From Solea solea (taxonomy: Eukaryota > Chordata > Actinopteri > Pleuronectiformes > Soleidae): a stretch of DNA of 64,000 nucleotides. Positions 1 to 10,376 of the stretch are shown one piece after another. Numbering within the stretch: position 1 is the first letter of the stretch; each line of letters begins with the position of its first letter. A program made the position numbers and the translations under genes. A model generated the notes under the pieces. That model saw only the letters and a program-made list of their open reading frames with translations. It made no database searches and had not been told where the DNA came from. The stretch is taken from NCBI RefSeq assembly GCF_958295425.1, contig NC_081138.1, forward strand, positions 5,940,302 through 6,004,301, in the 5' to 3' direction.

Positions 1-1208
1 GTGACAATGTACCATGTTTTTCCTTCTCATTATTTTAATAAAAAGGGTGTTGTATAAAAAAATAATGCACATTTAGAAAGTGGAATGAATGGCCAGCATG
101 GCCTGAAAATTAGATTTGGTCTGATACATGTGCTTGATGAATTGGTAAAGATAGTAATCCACCTATAATTAGCTTTGAGTAGATTTTGGGGAAGAACCAA
201 ATCTATAACCAACATAATTTCATGTGTTTTGCAACGATTGTCCAGTCAATTAAAGTCAAAATACTCAATGCAATCACAAAGCCATTTCATTTTGTCATCG
301 CGTCCTGGAAGATATTCACAACAACACAAACAAAAAAACAACACAGCACTGCATGTTCATTGTGGTGCTGGAATCACTGTTGAATCAGTCAGTGTTTTAA
401 TAAAACCACAAACTCACACCTATTGGTAAGAAGGTGATACAGTTTTGCCACGGCTGATTAATGCCATGAAATATTATTCAAATCAATTAAAAGCGGTTTT
501 ACATAAACTCAAGGACACGGATTTAAAGCAAACCTTCATTAAAAAGTAGTGAGATGAAGCGAGTTAAAGATGTACAAACTAATTGCAACACAACCAAGCT
601 AACGAGGTAAATCAGATATTTAGACCGGTTAGCCAAAGGTCTATCAGAATAAAAATGTTTTTTTTTGCCATTTCATAAAAGTAAAACAGAATCGAAAGGG
701 ATCACAAAGGGATACTACTTTATGGATTTTATGTTTTTCTTTTTTCTGATATCCAATCCAGTGATTTTTGATTAGTATCAGATTTGAAATGCACAGTCAC
801 CTCTGGTAAGCTTTGATCTTTTCACCTAAGGCGCAGATTGGGTATATAAGGTACATGAGGTCAGCAATAAAATAAGGCATTTGACTGATGTAGATCTCTG
901 AAAGATAAAAGCAATAATTTTAAATGAATGTGGGGATTGGCAGGTAGCCAGAGTAGGAAGTGTAGAATCCCTGTGATAAGAGATCTCTTATAGTTTCTCG
1001 TTAAATGCTGAGCAGCGATGTTTTGGACAGATTGACACTGCTTGACACGGATATTGTCGTGTACCGCTTCAACCCGGCGCAGCGCTTTTGTTTCAAAAGC
1101 ATTTTGCCACAAAAAAAACGCATTAATGAGATACGTTGATTGAGAGCGTTCATGAAAACTGTTTCCTCTGACAGAGGTCAATTCACTTTAAACAGATGGT
1201 CCATCTAT
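1..1208. other. Unique AT-rich sequence, no gene seen
   Basis: I see no recognisable gene, repeat family or RNA in this stretch. The open frames are short and resemble no protein I know. Short T and A runs occur near 660 and 730. The interval fits intergenic or intronic vertebrate DNA. Confidence 0.5.
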
Positions 1209-1221
1209 GGGGGGGGGGGGG
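1209..1221 (+). repeat. Poly-G run (13 G)
   Basis: A pure run of 13 G. It is the first of several unusually long G or C homopolymers in the window. Run lengths of this kind are prone to sequencing error. Confidence 0.95.
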
Positions 1222-1570
1222 AATGCAAATGAAAGCTACTCCTTTTTCTCAGGAATACAAGTTGCTTGATGTCACTCTACACTGTGATGAGTGCCCAAAA
1301 GTTACGTTGATTTACAGAAATATTATGACTATAAACTATAACCTTGAATGCAGAGGATAAGAGAACTTTATTTGTTCATTTATTTATAATAATTATACCT
1401 TCTTTTTTTTTTTTTTTACAGTGTCCAATCACCTGATTGTATGAATAGTTGTTTTTCATTACCTCAGAATAAACTTATATTATATTTATGTCTGGAGTCA
1501 GGTCAGTTCTATGGAGGTGGCGATTTTGGACCACCATAGCTCACAATGCAACAGCATATTTTGACTTTTG
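1222..1570. other. Unique sequence with a T-run
   Basis: No gene is seen. A T-run at about 1404-1418 precedes ordinary AT-rich sequence that leads into the first AT microsatellite. Confidence 0.5.
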
Positions 1571-1584
1571 ATATATGTATATAT

Positions 1585-1672
<88 letters not shown>

Positions 1673-1683
1673 GTATGTATATT
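1571..1683. repeat. Compound microsatellite (AT)n-(GTAT)n
   Basis: A short ATAC/ATGT lead is followed by about 60 bases of uninterrupted AT and then five GTAT units at 1661-1680. The alternating tyrosine-isoleucine open frames across it on both strands are products of the repeat and not genes. Confidence 0.97.
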
Positions 1684-2115
1684 ATTTACATGATTCATAC
1701 AGTGCCCATAGAAAAAAAAGCAAATGCTATAATTTCCGTATTTCAGTTTCTGTTTCCTTTGTGCATTTTCACTGAATGGAGGATGGTTGGATGGTTTTGG
1801 AGGGTTAACTTCTTACTCGTATACCAGCATCGAGACCAAGCTGAAGGCATTAAAATGACCAACACCAAGGAAAATGATGAGACTCAGAACAGATTTCAGT
1901 TAGGGTGGTACAGAGACAACTGGGAACCGGCCTTTGAGGGAGAGTGGAGAGTGGAGAGTTGTCGACCCTGCGACCTTGACATCATATTTGGGGGTAATGT
2001 CAGTAAATACCAGCAGCGCTTCATCCTACCATCTTTTTTTTTTTTTTCTAAAAACTTGTTGACCTTGTCAGACATGCTGTAGCAGAATACTTGGAAATTA
2101 TTCCGGGCAACACTG
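1684..2115. other. Unique sequence, no supported gene
   Basis: An open frame runs out of the microsatellite to about 2082, but the part beyond the repeat matches no family I recognise and has no visible splice context. A T-run lies at 2034-2047. I treat the frame as chance. Confidence 0.45.
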
Positions 2116-2140
2116 TGGAGGAGGAGGAGGAGGAGGAGGA
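2116..2140 (+). repeat. (GGA)n microsatellite
   Basis: About eight GGA units in tandem. The purine-rich strand is the plus strand. Confidence 0.95.
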
Positions 2141-3119
2141 TGGCTACTCAACAGAATCCCTGCTTTTGTTTGGCAACTACCTTTACACACAAGAGTGATG
2201 TGACATTCTGTGGCAGGTGGGAGGAAACCTTGTAATTGACTGAACGTGATGAACTGCAACTGAACTACTCTGCGCTGTGTTTAGTTTAGCGAGGTTTAAT
2301 TACCGCGACAACTGCAACTCTCGGCTCTTTGAGCACCGAACATGCCGATGTTGTACTCGTGACTTTACACCATATGAAATCTTTTGATGTTTCATGCACC
2401 TATTTAATTCCATTTAGTTTTTAAGCAAAAAAAACAATACCAAATGTTTAATTGCATTCACAGTTTGCCGTGGTAACAGATTATTACTGACAGAAAGGTG
2501 AAGGAGTGGGATATTTTCACTGAACATACTTCTCATAAAGTGAAAAAAGAAGCTAAAAAAATGAATAAATTATATCTTGCCCTTGGCGAACAACATTTCT
2601 TGTTAAAGTGGTCCTCACCTTCCAGGTTGTATTTCAAACACGCATAAAGAAAAATATTCTTTTTGATACTTAATGAGGTGCAAAACTGAAGTGTAAAAGA
2701 CTATTGCAAGGATTGGGAAACTTGAAGTGAATAATGCCAGACGCCAGTTAAACACCATCAAACGCAGATGTAAAAAAGGTCACCCAGGTCTCAGTGATCG
2801 GTTTTTATGATGCCGCGTGTGAGAGTGAGAGGAATCACAGCGCGTTCAGTTTAATAGTCACTGTCTGCGACTTTTGACATTTACGCAGTCTGCCAATATT
2901 TGTCTGGCTTATTCAGGCATATTATGCATACTTAAAATGAGAACTTTAGACTGTGTTTGTATGGGACTGCCAACACCGAGCGGTGTTTCAACTCTCAACT
3001 ATTGTGATGCACGTAGAAAAAAAAGCGTGATTTTGAAACAATACAAGCATCACAATCCAATAGTAACCACTGAAAGTGATTTACTCTACAGCTAATTGTC
3101 ATACATCTATTTATAACTC
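2141..3119. other. Unique sequence, no gene seen
   Basis: No coding signature, inverted-repeat ends or retroposon tail is visible. The 73-codon frame at 2874-3095 has no recognisable similarity. Confidence 0.5.
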
Positions 3120-3245
3120 CCATTCACATGCAATTAGGTGCAACTCAGGGTTAAATGCCTTGCCCAGTGACACATCGGCAAACCCCTGAATGTCCAACCT
3201 TCCGGGTTGACAACCTGCTCTACCACAGCTACCTCGGCATGTATT
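3120..3245 (-). mobile_element. tRNA-derived SINE fragment
   Basis: Read on the minus strand, 3236-3210 gives a degenerate tRNA-like head (GGTAGAGCAGGTTGTCAACC). It is followed by the body segment with the GGGCAAGGCATTTAACC motif found in many teleost SINEs. The internal B box is poorly preserved and no 3' tail is seen, so this is an old, truncated copy. Confidence 0.65.
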
Positions 3246-3322
3246 TTGCTTTGCACTATGAGAACAATATAGTTAATTACTTAGTCAGTTAGCGAGTTAG
3301 TTAAAAAATATAAAATACAAAA

Positions 3323-3545
3323 ATGAAACACAACTCAAACAAACAACATTCAAACACACATACTGTACATTCGGACAGCCATAAACACCTTAACCTAATC
3401 ACAATTCAAATCCAAACTGAACCAGTTCCTCAGACATTAGGTTCTGCCACATTAGGGCCAGGTTTTGGTCTCCATGAGGACTACTGGTCCTGGCACGGTC
3501 AACGTTTATGCCAGAAAAGCTCCTAGAGCGGTAGGTACATACACA
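3323..3545 (+). repeat. CCCTAAC-type interspersed repeat, copy 1
   Basis: It contains a CCTTAACCTAATCACAA arm, then CCAGGTTTTGGTCTCCA and a 'GACTACTGGTCCTGGCA' segment, and ends in an AC-rich flank. The CCAGGTTTTGGTCTCCA motif recurs exactly near 33961. I recognise this as a common teleost dispersed repeat with telomere-like wording. The 67-codon open frame across it is not a gene. Confidence 0.6.
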
Positions 3546-4446
3546 CTCACAGAAACTATGTGTAATAATATGTAATTGGACATAATATTACACAAAATTG
3601 TACTTGTACTGTATGTGTATATAGCTGATGTTTCTTCAGCTCCCTTTTCTGTGTGTGAGCGATTCAGACCTTTGAATTGTGGGACTCAGTCTCAAATCAG
3701 CACTACTATTGAAATCCGCACTGAAAAGACTTGTTCACATTTGACTCCTCGTATCAACACCAGTTCTATTTGACGGATAAACCTCTCGCTGTTGCATTAC
3801 TAAGCAGCTTTGAAATGACCCTGTGAAAAAACCTGTAGACATGTGCTTGGGTGATAATAAAATGTATTAACACCTTTAAATCCCAGTTGCACATGACCTT
3901 TTGAATCTTCAGACCTTTATATCAACTCCTTTTAACTTACCTAATTGATTTATTGTCTTATCCTTTGTGTCATTCTTATGTGAATCCCTTGTTGTCCCCC
4001 ACCTCTCCTATGTCCCTTCATATACGTTTAACTATAGGTTCCCACCACACCCAGCTTAACGGGTGGCGCTGGCCGTGGTTCGCGTCGTAGTGCACTGACA
4101 CACTCCTACATTCAGAGTCAGACCAATTGAGGTCAACAAAAACAGGGGGCGTTAAGTTAAGCAGCTGCTGGCATAATCAGTCTGCATGAATTTATGATGG
4201 CATTATATGATGGTGACAGTCTGCAGATGGCTCTGTGTGAAATATGCATTATGCGTGTTGTGTTTGGTTGTGCACCTGCTGTAAGTCCAAAAAAACCCGA
4301 GATGCCCTAACCCATTAAGAGCCCATAATGCATATTAAAAAATAACAAATCACTATCTTCCCAGGTCATTGTAAATTCTGTCAGCAAGGTGATTTATTTT
4401 CTTATACGATGATCAAAACATCCCAAGTTATATTGATTGATTCATT
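3546..4446. other. Unique sequence, no gene seen
   Basis: No gene or repeat family is recognised. The 4010-4180 segment is somewhat CG-richer than its surroundings but has no open frame of note. Confidence 0.5.
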
Positions 4447-4476
4447 CTTTTTTTTTTTTGGGGGGGGGGGGGGGGG
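4447..4476 (+). repeat. T-run joined to a 17-G run
   Basis: About 12 T are followed directly by 17 G at 4460-4476. The same T-then-G arrangement occurs at 22213-22235. Confidence 0.93.
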
Positions 4477-5381
4477 AAATTAAACAAATAATCAAGAAGA
4501 AAAATTAGACGTCTTACCTGTGCATAACTTTCGTGATACCTTGCCAAGTTGCTCTCATTATATCCCAGGGGGTGCAATCAATTAGCAAAGCTGAAAGACA
4601 AATGCATTTTTTGGTTGTTCCAAATGACTAAACAAGTCCCAAATAAAGCAAATATAAATAATCACAATCTTAATGTGGAAAGTAAGTAAGTAATCCATAA
4701 TTTGTTTTCAGTCCGAAACCTCTTATGTTTCCAATGGTGCTATTGTCCTCCCAATAAGTCTCTCAATATGTCCCACAATGCAAAAAACAAAACAAAAACA
4801 TGAATTAAATAAATTGTGCCCTGATCAACCTGAGCTGCAGTCTGAATTAGCTCCACCAAAACAATCAGACGTCTCATCTAAATGTCAGAGAAGTTAAAAA
4901 TGAACGCACAAATTAACACACAAATGACATTTAATGTCTATTTTTGTCTGCGTCTACTTAGCTTTTGCTCATCTTAATTTTGATCTTGTTCATACATTAA
5001 TAATTGTAACTGAGGAGCCGAAGGTTGGTATTTGAAATTTATTTTCACAAAATGCCACAGTTTTTAAGTTGTATAATGCTGTACTGCGTGTGAAGTCGTA
5101 TCCATGGTGTCCTAAAAATACATATACCCACACTTGAAGTAAAATTCTTAACTGGCTATGAGAGTGGTTAGGTACAGGCAAAGTTATTCCTAACCTGTGG
5201 ATAAGGTTAGGAAAAGATAATTTTTTACTTCAAATCGCAAGTGTTACGTGTCGCACCAGGTTAAAATGTGTGTGTGTTGTTGATGGTGCACAATCCAAAC
5301 ATTTAACACGGTGGCGAATCATGTCTTTGAAATGACTCGACCAAAACATCTTCATATTTCATAAGTGACTGTATCGAAATA
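4477..5381. other. Unique sequence with imperfect stem-loop
   Basis: No gene is seen. At 5131-5146 and 5219-5243 there are imperfect inverted arms (CACTTGAAGTAAAATT against its interrupted complement), with GGTTAGG and CCTAACC motifs between them. They could form a stem-loop or be a decayed inverted-repeat element of about 115 bp. Confidence 0.4.
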
Positions 5382-5437
5382 ATATTGGTATCGGTATCAG
5401 TATCGGACACAAAAAAGTGGTATCGGGACATCCCTAG
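5382..5437 (+). mobile_element. End of a GGGATGTCCCGATA-type DNA transposon
   Basis: The segment holds TATCGGTATC repeats, CGGACACAAAAAAGTGG and a terminal ATCGGGACATCCCTA. I know this ending from teleost non-autonomous DNA transposons. A related end (CCGACACAAAAAAGTGATAT) occurs at 47396-47416. Only one terminus is recognisable, so this is a relic. Confidence 0.6.
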
Positions 5438-5478
5438 TCTGAGAAACACAAACTATGTCAAACGATAAATGATAAAGG

Positions 5479-5680
5479 CTTCATGTCCCCGACCGGCCCC
5501 TGCTCTGCTGCTATATACTTACAAACGCTCCTTCACTCAGGTCTGATAGTATTGCTTCACACGCCATACAAATAAGCAATGTTATCACTTCTGCTCACAG
5601 AGAACAATCATAGGCATCATAATAACATCAACAACAAAACTGTTTCAAAACAGTTAAAGTCACGCACTGCAGCTTTAATT
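5479..5680 (+). mobile_element. Dispersed repeat family T, copy 1
   Basis: Two landmarks define the family in this window: a CAGGTCTGATAGTATTGCTT segment (5538-5557) and a terminal AAAGTCACGCACTGCAGCTT (5656-5675). Both recur in order at 37491-37613 and, more diverged, at 25618-25757. The first block (CTTCATGTCCCCG to CTTCAC) also matches the minus strand of 22515-22625. I read it as an old non-autonomous DNA transposon of unknown superfamily. Confidence 0.6.
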
Positions 5681-6544
5681 GAATGTATTCAGTTGGCAGC
5701 TGTTACAAATACCACATATTAAGACAAACTAATGAGGCCTACACAGCATGTAACTGAAATTTATATTTTTATATTTCCTTTGAGGACAGTTCTTTGCATC
5801 ATTTCGTCAACAATGTGCAATCGCAACCTCTGTGAAAAAAAACCCCAGCTTGTGTTTGATTCCCATGATTGATTCATTCCCACCTACACACCTGAAAATC
5901 ACAACTCAAAGTCCATCACTTTTTTTTTTTTTTCTTCTTCTCTGCCTCCTCTGCCTTTCATATTCAGGCCCGTCTTTTATTCTCTATTCATTTGTCTTTA
6001 TCTCTCTCATGTTGCCACCATCCTCCCTTCCGCTCTGGCTCTTTGCTTTGTTCCTCTCACTTCCAGTGTGTTTGCCTTGTGCTGTCTACTTAGCTCATCC
6101 ACACTGATGGCTGCATCTCTAATAAATACTGAAGCATGGTCACAGCTTTCAAACATTGTGTTTTTTCTTTTTGCTTTTTTCCTTCCTCTCTTTTCTTCTT
6201 GACTCATATTTACCTCTGGGAGCCGGTTAGGCATACCACATGTGAGATGAATGGAAGATTAAATGGGATAAGGTTGTCTCAGATTTTGTATTTCAAAGCA
6301 TTCTCAGAGGAGAGGAGCAAGAACGCAGGGGTGTGTGGGGGACTCAGAAGTGCCGTTGTATTGCTGAGAAGTTGTCACTGGTTTCAGTTTGTAATTCTCT
6401 ATTTAGCTATCAAATAATGTGTATTTTAAAAGAATTATTTAAATCGTGAGGAGCTCGCAGTTCAGAGGCACTGCTGTGCACATTCAGAGCACGAGCCATA
6501 CTCCTGATTCTGCACCCTTTTCATGTGGCGCGTCATGTGATCTG
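5681..6544. other. Unique sequence, pyrimidine-rich in part
   Basis: The 5880-6070 stretch is pyrimidine-rich, with a T-run at about 5921-5932. The open frames there on both strands reflect this composition. No gene is recognised. Confidence 0.5.
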
Positions 6545-6695
6545 TGTGATATTCATTTATTCATTCTTTAATTGTCAACCGCTCGGAGGATAACAGAGAA
6601 CCTATGCAGAAAGACCCTTGGGATAAGAACTGGCAACCTTCTTGCTGTGAGGCAACAGTGCTCGTCACTACTCCTCCATGTGGCTGGGCGATATT
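6545..6695 (-). mobile_element. tRNA-derived SINE, internally deleted
   Basis: On the minus strand it reads TAGTGACGAGCACTGTTGCC, then CTCACAGCAAGAAGG, then GTCTTTCTGCATAGG. This is the order of head, linker and body in the large teleost tRNA-type SINE group that includes the cichlid AFC family. The end at about 6545-6590 keeps a degenerate CCGCT...GGATAA and TTCATT tail. The middle of the body is missing. Confidence 0.7.
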
Positions 6696-6812
6696 CAATC
6701 ATGCCAAAGTTTCACAATTTATTAGATTTTTCTTGTAATATTTATATAACATTTGTCTTTCAATTTGTGCCAAAGTCCTTTTGTTTAGTGGAAAGTAGAT
6801 GATGAAATATCG
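6683..6812 (+). mobile_element. Possible GGCTGGGCGATATT-type transposon fragment
   Basis: The segment begins GGCTGGGCGATATT and closes with AAATATCGCAAATATG. This resembles the imperfect inverted ends of a teleost DNA transposon family. No target duplication is visible, so the boundaries are approximate. Confidence 0.35.
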
Positions 6813-7534
6813 CAAATATGGGTCTGATTGACAGCTGGTATTGTCCAATAGGAGCCTGGTTGCAGGTGATGTCTGTCTAACTTGCCGCTGGTCAAATTAG
6901 GAATATCAAATTGGGAGTTCGGATTCTTATGGGTGACATAATGACACCCGCTGTGATTATCTGTAGGTAAACAACTAAATTAGCAGAGTGGCATCGTGCA
7001 CAATTTGTTTCAGTAAGATATTGAAGATGCATTAAATTAATTTGTTAATTAGGTGAACATCGCATGGATATTTATGGAGAGACCAGTCAAGGACAACACT
7101 ACAGTACAACAGTTCCCTTATATAAAAAAAAAAAAAATGCATGATGGGTATTTGAACCGGTATGAAAGCATTGAATTGTAACCCTATAGTGGTTCCTATT
7201 TGGTCACTGTTGTAAAGATGCAGCAGAATCAAAACTCTGGTGAAGACATGGGTGCTTTGCCTCAGACTCAGTGTTTTTGTCATGTTATTACGACACTTGA
7301 TGAAACTTGATAGATATTGAGCGCTCTCTGTTCCCCTCATTGTGTCGTAAATCAAATAATCAATCGGAGACAAGGGATCCGTGTACATGCAGCATGTTAA
7401 AATCAAAGTGACATGGATATTGGAAAAAAAAAAAAAAAAAGTTTTCTATTTTAGCTTTAATTATAAAGTTGCTGTATTGGAAGAAAGAGATTCAGCACAT
7501 TGTTAAGCCCCTCACCAGTATTGATTTCTAAATT
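6813..7534. other. Unique sequence with two A-runs
   Basis: No gene is seen. A-runs lie at about 7125-7137 and 7421-7440. The 124-codon minus-strand frame at 7032-7406 resembles nothing I know and has an ordinary length for chance. Confidence 0.5.
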
Positions 7535-7727
7535 AGGATGAGACTGGAAAGGACAGGAAAGGACAAGACAAGACAAGATAGGATACGATAGGGTAGGGTA
7601 GGCTAGGACTGGACAGGAAAGTGGACAGGGGGATATGATAGGATAGGACAAGAGGACATGACAATATGGGATAGGAAAGGTCAAGAGGACAGGACACAGT
7701 ACGACAAGAAGGAATAGGATAGGACAG
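7535..7727 (-). repeat. Degenerate AGGATAGGAC tandem array
   Basis: Many imperfect five- to ten-base units (AGGAC, AGGATAGG, AAGAC) run head to tail. The array abuts the retroposon end at 7728 in the position of a 3' tail, so it probably grew from the tail repeat of a minus-strand element. The proline- and serine-rich minus-strand frame (7457-7684) is a by-product. Confidence 0.85.
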
Positions 7728-7765
7728 ACTTTATTGTCCCAGTGGGAAATTCGCCCTGGCTTTTA
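7728..7765 (-). mobile_element. Non-LTR retrotransposon 3' end
   Basis: On the minus strand this reads GAATTTCCCACTGGGACAAT then AAAGTCTG, a 3' end shared by many teleost LINEs and the SINEs that use their machinery. The tail continues into the tandem array at lower coordinates. How far the body runs toward higher coordinates is not clear. Confidence 0.65.
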
Positions 7766-10084
7766 CAGTGTTTGCAGTATAAAAACACTGCATACATTCA
7801 GGCAAAAAATAAAAACAACAAATGCATAGACATTAACTGCATTAACTGTGATACAAGGCAATAACAAAAAAATGAACAAAGCGTTTGCACACGCCTCAGC
7901 AGCGTTGAGGGCTTTCAAGCACAGGGCAAAAAGGACGTTTTTGAAGTCTATGTGTGTGTTTAGTGGACTTTGTACTGTCTGCCTGAGGGGAGGAGCTGAT
8001 AGTCAGGTGAAGAACAGGTTGGGTGAGAAAAGGTTTTTTTAATGCGTTAGCGTGATTGTATTTTATTTATTTATTTTTGGGAAAAGTCTTGAAAACTGAT
8101 GGACTCCAACAATCTTCATTACTGTCTGTATAAATCTAAGCGTAAATCCACCACGGAACCAGGAACTAGGGATTCTAGACTAGAAATGTGATACTTTGCG
8201 GAATTGTTTAGCGAGTTCACAAAGGCAAATCTGATGGATTTAATGTGGTGGAGCAGCTACAGCCTGTGTTCTCATCCTCATTCCACAGTGAGCAGAGACA
8301 ACTGGGAGGGTGAACCGTCAGAGTCAGAGGACCATTGGGTCTGTGAGGCCCTCTCCTCTTTGTCCTCTTCCTTTAAGATAGTGCATAGGTTGTTTGGTCC
8401 GGCATCAGAAGTCTCAAGACTGCATCCTCAATAGTGCCTCCAAATAAGATCCCTGCTCTGTTTTTTGTGAAAGCACAGGAACCTTCAGGGTAGCGCTTGC
8501 AGAGTTGAACATACCAGCGTTTTGTTTCAGCTAATCAATCCCCACAACAGCTCGTAAAATCTCCTCACAGTAAAACCACCAACACATAATTTGTTTCGAA
8601 TTCTCTCCGTTACAGGAGCTCATCTCCTTAAGGCAACACAGCTTCAATCACCTTTAAGTACCCGATTTCTGGTAGGGTTCCTGGTACTTTGTGGCTTTTG
8701 TTAATTTGGCCTTTTGACTAAACTGTCAGGCTCCCAAACCACGCAGAGATCCCAATTTACTATATATGCACAGTTCAATACAGACCAGATGCTCCATACT
8801 GTTAACAATATATTCCATGCATTTGTAACCAGTCAGGGTTTAGGAGAATATTTGTATTTTTCCGTCTAAACCTGTGTGCAAATATGAACTGACAAAATGG
8901 TATCAGTTCCTAGATGATTGCTGATTGTTGAAGAATGCATATGCAGGTGGAGTTATTAAAAATTTAGGTTGACGCTTTTGAAGAAAAAGAGATTATTAAG
9001 CATTTTCTCCGCGTGTAGCCCACATCCTTTTTCTACCATGCGAGTCAGTGGGGCTGCTATAGTTCTTGTTCTATAATTCTTACACTTCTATGAATAATGG
9101 AGGAGACTTTCAGAGTGAAGGTGCATCCTGAAGCCCAAGGTTCCCAATTAGACGCATGGATTGGTGCCAGAGCACATGTTCCTGCGCTGTATTTGTTGGC
9201 ACTTTTGAGATATACCCTCCTGAAGAATTAATGAAAGCAGCAAACAAAGCAGCACTTGCTACAGATATTTCATGCTGCCTTCACAAATTTGCTGCTGTGC
9301 AGCAAGGAGCGTGTCACATCGCAGGCCCGCATTATATCCTATAAAAGTGTGAAGAGGCACAAACACACTTTTTGTTTGTTTGTTATGTGACGCCGCTAAG
9401 TAGATCGTGCTCGTCCTACCGCGTGTCGTCAGCAAACCTGGTGATTGTAAGTCCAAGGGCAAAGGTCACCGTTTGTGTAGAGTTGTAGAAGCAACAGTCG
9501 GCAAATCAGAGCACCTGAAATATAACTAAGAGTGCTATTGTTTTGGTTCTCAAGCAAAATACATGATATATGTACAACATATTTGGAAAAGTGTAAAAAA
9601 AAGCCTTAATCAAATTATGTATTCAATTTATCTTATATATTAACTTATATGTGGCTGTACCATTTTACCTATTTACTTTTTTACCTATTTTAACATTTAC
9701 TCTGGTCAAACGTGACATGTTACACTACTTTTAACAACTTTTTATAAAATTGGAATTTCCCAACTTATTGATTTCTCCCAGTTGTGTTGTGTCACGGGGG
9801 TTCTGCTGCAACTCCTCAATTGAACCAAACAAAAAAAATAAAATAATGGCGGCGTAGTCGATGGACTGATGTTGTGTTGCCTTTTCATTTATCCAACCCA
9901 AGGTGCACACAGTGAAAAAATATGAAAAATGTTCAAAATGCTATTTACAAAACAAATACACATAATAGCAAACCAGCATGAAATTTCAAGCAAGTCCAAA
10001 TCAAAGACAATCCAAATCCGGTGTTACCTCCTCTGTAACCCCAATACATACTGAGCAGAGTGGGAGGTAGACCTTTTTTATATA
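7766..10084. other. Long unique stretch, no gene seen
   Basis: The first 250 bases may still be body of the minus-strand retroposon. AACCAGGAACT near 8158 and GGTTCCTGGTA near 8679 face each other and could be ends of an old element, but I cannot trace more. No open frame here is recognisable. Confidence 0.45.
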
Positions 10085-10376
10085 GGTTGAGGATTATCCG
10101 GAGGGCTGTGGTGCCGGAAGTGACGTACAGAGGGCCGGCTGCCAATGAGAAGCCGGCGCCGGCAACTGTTCCCCAAGCTAGAAGTCCCGAAGTTTTCACT
10201 ACAATAGAGGATTTCAAGAGAAGTCTCAGAAAAGTGGAAGAAGAGACGGCTATATATCACGCAGTATATCACGACTCAATTTCTGGGCAGATGACCAGGT
10301 AAGTATATTTTGTAGGCCTTGCCTGCACACTACGGCCCTCAGCACGGCACCACAGCCCTGCGAAAAATCCTCAACC
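10085..10376. mobile_element. Terminal-inverted-repeat element with promoter-like arm
   Basis: The left end (10085-10117, GGTTGAGGATTATCCGG then AGGGCTGTGGTGCCGG) is matched in reverse complement by the right end (10344-10376), and the match resumes at GGGCC farther in. This gives an element of about 292 bp. Flanking TATA-like bases hide the target duplication. The left arm continues into CCGGAAGTGACGTA (10114-10127, ETS-like plus CRE-like), then CCAAT (10142-10146), the palindrome GCCGGCGCCGGC (10152-10163) and a consensus splice donor CAG|GTAAGT at 10298/10299. An 80-codon frame (10060-10302) spans it but resembles no known protein. Confidence 0.75.

Noticed and set aside
7457..7684. Proline- and serine-rich minus-strand frame
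   Set aside because: Translation of the AGGATAGGAC tandem array.
10060..10302. Host first exon encoding 80 residues
   Set aside because: The sequence lies between matching inverted repeats of a mobile element and the peptide is unrecognised. The promoter-like signals are reported as a finding instead.
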